From Asparagopsis taxiformis (taxonomy: Eukaryota; Rhodophyta; Florideophyceae; Bonnemaisoniales; Bonnemaisoniaceae): DNA of 11,306 nucleotides. Where the stretch lies: positions 1 to 11,306 of the forward strand of contig JALQPE010001727.1 of assembly GCA_030407315.1 (NCBI GenBank). Reading direction: 5' to 3'. A program made the position numbers and the translations under genes. Under the pieces are notes generated by a model, which saw nothing but the letters and a program-made list of their open reading frames with translations, had not been told where the DNA came from and ran no database searches. The stretch's first letter is position 1. Each line of letters starts with the position of its first letter. This document shows, piece by piece, positions 8,706 to 11,306 of the stretch.

Positions 8706-10527
8706 ATGGATTGTGATATATATGATTATACCATTCCGATGTTCTCGATCCGGATCTCATCATTCGGGAGTTCAGAGACCATGGCTTGGGCCATTATTAA
8801 TCTCAATACCGGCGATGATATGGAGTATGCACAGCAGGACTTAAGCTGACGTTGAAAGCTGTCCAGTCGACGCCGCAGGTTAACCTGTGGAATTCCACTT
8901 CTCCGCCGTCACTGGCTGAGGTTCTTTGGTCGTGTTTCCTTTGTTTGGTGTAGAGGATAGAACGACGGTGAGTATGCCAGTTTGGAGAGTATGCAGCGAG
9001 GGAAGCGTGTGTTTTGAGTCGTACTGTTGTCGTTGATGCGATATTGATTCATTAGAAGCTTCGTGAGTCATGGTTTGCATGTTGTGAACCATGGGAGGCA
9101 GGTAAGTAAGTGAGTCTCGCGGGTGTGCAATAAGGGATGCATGGGTTTTTAGTCTGACTGTTCTGGTTCATTTTGATGTTGTATAGGTGGTGCAGGAATA
9201 GTGATGAAGTAAGGTAAGTTTCATTGAGCTGAAAGACGGGTTTCGCGATGAAATGGAATGCTGACTACATTTTTTCGTTGCACGATTTGTGAATTATTGG
9301 TTGTATTGTTTGTATGATGCAACGAGATGAAGAGGTTAAGTGCGTCCTGAGGGTATGAAGCGAGGGAAGTGTTTGTTTTAAATTTGACTGTCGTCTTTTA
9401 TGCAATATTTATTTATTGGGAGCTTAGTGAGTCATGGTGCATATTTGCTGAAGGGTGGAAGGGAGGTAGGCGAGCATTTGAGGGGTGCAGTGAGTGGAAT
9501 GTGGGTTTTGAGTCTGACTGCTGTGGTTGATGTTGATTTTGTGTAGGTGATTCTGGAATGGTGATGACGGAAGGTAAGTTACATTGAGCGCCTAGTTAAG
9601 TTGCGCGAAGATATGGAATGCTGACTACATTTTTTGTACAATTTTTGACTTATGGTTTCTATTGTGTGCAGGATACAACGAGGGTAAGTGAGTTCTGAGG
9701 GTATGCAGCGAGGGAAGCATGGGTTTTCAGTCCGACTGTTGTTGTTGATTTCGATTTTTTGTAGGTGATGCAGGAATGGTGATGACGGAAGGTAAGTTGC
9801 ATTTAGCGCGCAGTCCGGTGGTGCGAAGATGCGGAATGTTGACTTCATTTGTTGGTTGTGAGATTTTCGACTTTTGGTCTGTATTGTGTGTAGAATGAAA
9901 CGAGAGTAAGTGAGTTCTGAGGGTATGCATCGAGAGAAGTGTTTGTTTCGAATCTGACTATTGCAGTTAATGCGATATTTATTCATTGGAAGCTTATCCA
10001 GTCATGGTGCGTATTGTGTCGAGCGAAGGAAAGTGCGGAAGTTTTGAGAGTATGCTGAGAGGGACATGTGGGTTTTGAGTCCGACTGTTGTTGTTGATTT
10101 CGATTTTATGCAGGTGATGCTGGAATGGTGATGACAGAAGGTAAGTTTCATTGAGCGCCAAGACTTGTTTTGCGAAGATATGGACTGCTGACTTTGATTA
10201 TTCATTGCAAGGTTTTTGCATCATGGTTTGTATTGTGTGTAGGATGGATGAGAGGTAAGTAAGGGATTTTCTAAGATATCTGGCGTGGTAAGCGTTGCTT
10301 TTGAATCTGACTGTTGGGGTTGATGTTGTGTATGTGATGCAGGAGTGGTGAAGCAGGAACGGCAGGACTCAGGGAGAGTGAAGAAGGGATCTAGGAAGAT
10401 GGGGAATGAAGCTGTGAGGTGTTTCTGGTATGTGTATATTTTCGGGCATACGATAGAAGTAAGAGTGGGTTTCAAGTCGTGTAAGATTTTGCTGACCATG
10501 TTCGTGTTTCATGTCTTGATGATTTAA
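8706..10527 (+). CDS. Multi-exon gene with tandem mini-exons, unknown function
   Basis: The coordinates are the outer limits; the coding part is spliced. The model is: exon 1 8706-8824 (ATG with A at -3 and G at +4; MDCDIYDYTIPMFSIRISS begins an acidic N-terminus), then 8956-8967, 9187-9213, 9428-9465, 9547-9573, 9672-9683, 9765-9791, 10114-10140, 10243-10254 and last exon 10343-10527 (TAA). This sums to 486 nt, an open frame of 161 codons. An extra exon at 8879-8920 is possible, after a 54-nt GTATGC...GCTGAC...GCAG intron. The 27-nt exons encode D-(A/S)-G-M-V-M-T-E and the 12-nt exons link them. The last exon is basic, then hydrophobic (CFWYVYIFG, LLTMFVFHVLMI). The 3' half (from 9547) is well supported by donors, CTGAC branch points and acceptors; the junctions at 8920-9465 are guesses. 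A 12-nt copy at 9894-9905 carries a stop in frame and must be skipped. The family is unrecognised. Confidence 0.5.
8956..10342 (+). repeat. Tandem exon/intron array with higher-order period near 570 bp
   Basis: The 27-nt exon recurs at 9187, 9547, 9765 and 10114, and as a homologue at 10334 that starts the last exon. Spacings are 360, 218, 349 and 220, so long and short units alternate and the double unit is 578, 567 and 569. Two intron families alternate. Type I runs GTAAGTTTCATTGAGCG ... GCTGACT ... TTGTGTGTAG (98-102 nt). Type II runs GTAAGTGAGTTCTGAGG ... CCGACTGTTG ... TTTTTTGTAG (81-88 nt, or about 210 nt with an insert containing GCAATATTTATTCATTGG and GTCATGGTGC). The introns are as similar between copies as the exons, so whole modules were duplicated. 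Confidence 0.8.
9894..9905 (+). pseudogene. Inactivated 12-nt mini-exon copy
   Basis: The 12-nt block AATGAAACGAGA sits between a good TGTGTGTAG acceptor and a GTAAGT donor, like its sisters at 9672 and 10243. In the shared phase it reads Glu then TGA. Skipping it keeps the frame because every neighbour is phase 1. Including it would end the protein early, so it could act as a poison exon. Confidence 0.45.
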
Positions 10528-10705
10528 TGGGCTGGGGTGGTGTCGAGGAAAGCGGGGATGGTATTGGGAAGGAGCAGATTTTTTGTAATCTAGGTCGTGA
10601 GGGTTCTTGAAGTATGTGCGGATGGTGGTGCATGGCGTTCGGATGGTAGGGAGAACGCGATAGTGAGGGAGATGGGTGATCGACGGTATGCTGACAGGTA
10701 TTTTG
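10528..10705. other. G-rich 3' flank of the mini-exon gene
   Basis: No gene is visible. The + strand is G- and T-rich with GGTGGT words, like a transcribed 3' region of the upstream gene. A GTAAGA with a following GCTGAC (about 10480-10496) inside the last exon suggests the true 3' end could instead be spliced. A minus-strand frame over this stretch is open only because of base composition. Confidence 0.35.
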
Positions 10706-10832
10706 TATTCTGGCTGGATACGTATTCCATATTCTAGCTGGATACATATTCCGTATCCTGGCTGGATACGTATTTCCTATTTAACCGGGTATTTATTTCC
10801 TATTCTGACCAGATATGTATTTCCTATTCTAG
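10706..10832. repeat. 24-bp tandem repeat, about five copies
   Basis: The unit TATTCTGGCTGGATACGTAT plus TCCA recurs with spacing 24, 24, 24, 23 and 24, and a partial TATTCTAG closes the run. The first three copies differ at few bases; the last two are more diverged. In one + frame it reads as an 8-residue repeat of the type Y-S-G-W-I-R-I-P, but one unit is 23 bp and shifts phase, so coding is unlikely. It lies in the 3' flank of the mini-exon gene. Confidence 0.8.
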
Positions 10833-10870
10833 AGAGACGTATTGTATACCAGCAGTTTCGTAAATGAGAG

Positions 10871-10876
10871 AATAAA
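10871..10876 (+). terminator. Possible polyadenylation signal
   Basis: AATAAA follows the 24-bp repeats, about 345 nt after the TAA at 10527. It is the first canonical hexamer downstream and could serve the mini-exon gene. Fungal poly(A) signals are loose, so this is tentative. Confidence 0.3.
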
Positions 10877-10955
10877 ATACGGTCCGATATGGGCCCTCAA
10901 TTTACCATCCGCTGTAATTTCTTCCCTCCCGGTTTTTGCTGATATATTGTATACT

Positions 10956-11169
10956 GAATGTCGGGACCTAGGATCCCGCCAAACGTACTAGAGAAACTGG
11001 ATGTCGGGTCCTAGTACTCCGCCAAACGTACTAGAGAAAGTGGATGTCGGGTCCTAGTATTCCGCCGAACGTACTAGAGAAAGTGGATGTCGGGTCCTGG
11101 ATCCCGCTGAATGTACTAGAGAAATTGGATGTCGGGTCCTAGTATTCCGCCGAACGTACTAGAGAAAGT
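10956..11169. repeat. 43-bp subterminal tandem array, five copies
   Basis: Units start at 10956, 10999, 11042, 11085 and 11127. The consensus begins GGATGTCGGGTCCTAGTATT, continues CCGCCGAACG and ends TACTAGAGAAAGT. Copies one and four carry GGATCCCGC in place of AGTATTCCGC, and copy four is 42 bp. The array runs directly into GGACGTCC at 11170 and shares TACTAGAGA with the right terminal repeat (CGTACTAGAGAGACTGG). Similar words occur at the left end without clear tandem order. Confidence 0.9.
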
Positions 11170-11221
11170 GGACGTCCGCATCCAAAAAAGTTTTATTTTT
11201 TTTTTCGGACGCGGACGTTCA
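11169..11221. repeat. Long hairpin before the right terminal repeat
   Basis: TGGACGTCCGCATCC followed by AAAAAA is mirrored by TTTTTT followed by CGGACGCGGACGTTCA, giving a fold-back of about 20 pairs with two or three mismatches around a short T/A-rich loop. The stem carries the terminal GGACGTCC motif in both halves, so it looks like two terminal-repeat tips placed head to head. Confidence 0.75.
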
Positions 11222-11256
11222 TTTGTTCTAGTAAATCTCGGGGCCGACTAGGACCC

Positions 11257-11303
11257 GTACTAGAGAGACTGGACGTCCGCGTCCACTTCCGAAAACACAG
11301 ACG
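11257..11303 (-). repeat. Right terminal inverted repeat
   Basis: This is the inverted partner of 7-53. Starting from the outer end, its reverse complement reads CGTCTGTGTTTTCGGAA and then GTGGACGCGGACGTCCA. The differences from the left copy are single substitutions with no indel, which suggests two related ends of one element, or two elements of one family facing each other. Confidence 0.8.
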
Positions 11304-11306
11304 TGT

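Noticed and set aside
9579..9986. Minus-strand 135-codon frame and neighbouring minus frames over 8880-10500
   Set aside because: They are antisense to the mini-exon array; their internal repeats mirror the + strand introns. The + strand has consistent splice sites and phase, the minus strand has none.
10676..10867. 63-codon + frame with Y-S-G-W-I-R-I-P repeats
   Set aside because: It is a translation of the 24-bp tandem repeat. One unit is 23 bp and breaks the phase, and the frame does not start at a convincing ATG in context.
10956..11169. Repeats considered as a CRISPR array
   Set aside because: The 43-bp units abut with no unique spacers, and the setting is eukaryotic with spliceosomal introns.
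1..11306. Telomere or subtelomere assignment
   Set aside because: No TTAGGG-type repeats are present; the terminal motifs are inverted, not a telomeric array.

Overview
The window reads as eukaryotic repeat-rich DNA, most likely fungal. No prokaryotic gene order, Shine-Dalgarno sites or operons are visible. Short GT...AG introns with GTAAGT-type donors, CTGAC-type branch points and TAG/CAG acceptors are abundant on the + strand between 8.8 and 10.4 kb. A remnant resembling Ty1/copia RNase H lies in the centre. The fungal assignment is inference from intron style; no species can be named.

The layout is that of a large fold-back. The outermost bases form an imperfect terminal inverted repeat (7-53 against 11257-11303, 41 of 47 identical by eye), followed inward by subterminal DNA rich in GGACGTCC and CTAGTA motifs. 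On the right this includes five tandem copies of a 43-bp unit. Inside lie two inverted arms of about 2.1 kb (1483-3619 and 6241-8389), each built from diverged copies of one module: GGACGTCC, an A/T-rich stretch, the palindrome TGCCGTACGGCA, a 34-nt hairpin and a GGCC-rich tail. Each arm also carries a mirrored ORF of about 130 codons pointing to the centre. The arms enclose a 2.6-kb unique centre holding the copia-like scrap and a broken minus-strand coding region of unrecognised family. The overall plan recalls Foldback-type elements (long inverted repeats made of subrepeats), but no transposase is visible.

Between the right arm and the right subterminal array (8706-10527, +) lies the most interesting part: a tandem array of exon/intron modules with mini-exons of 27 and 12 nt, separated by two alternating families of near-identical introns. 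The 27- and 12-nt exons are multiples of three. The 3' ones are all in one phase and encode a repeated D-(A/S)-G-M-V-M-T-E peptide. One set of splice choices gives an uninterrupted frame from an ATG at 8706 to a TAA at 10527, about 161 codons. Several upstream mini-exon copies have lost splice sites or gained stops, and one internal copy must be skipped. It is either a lineage-specific gene with alternative splicing or one in decay.

The left flank (about 311-1482) is strongly pyrimidine-rich with long low-complexity open frames that are probably not genes. No tRNA, rRNA, CRISPR array or telomere repeat was seen.
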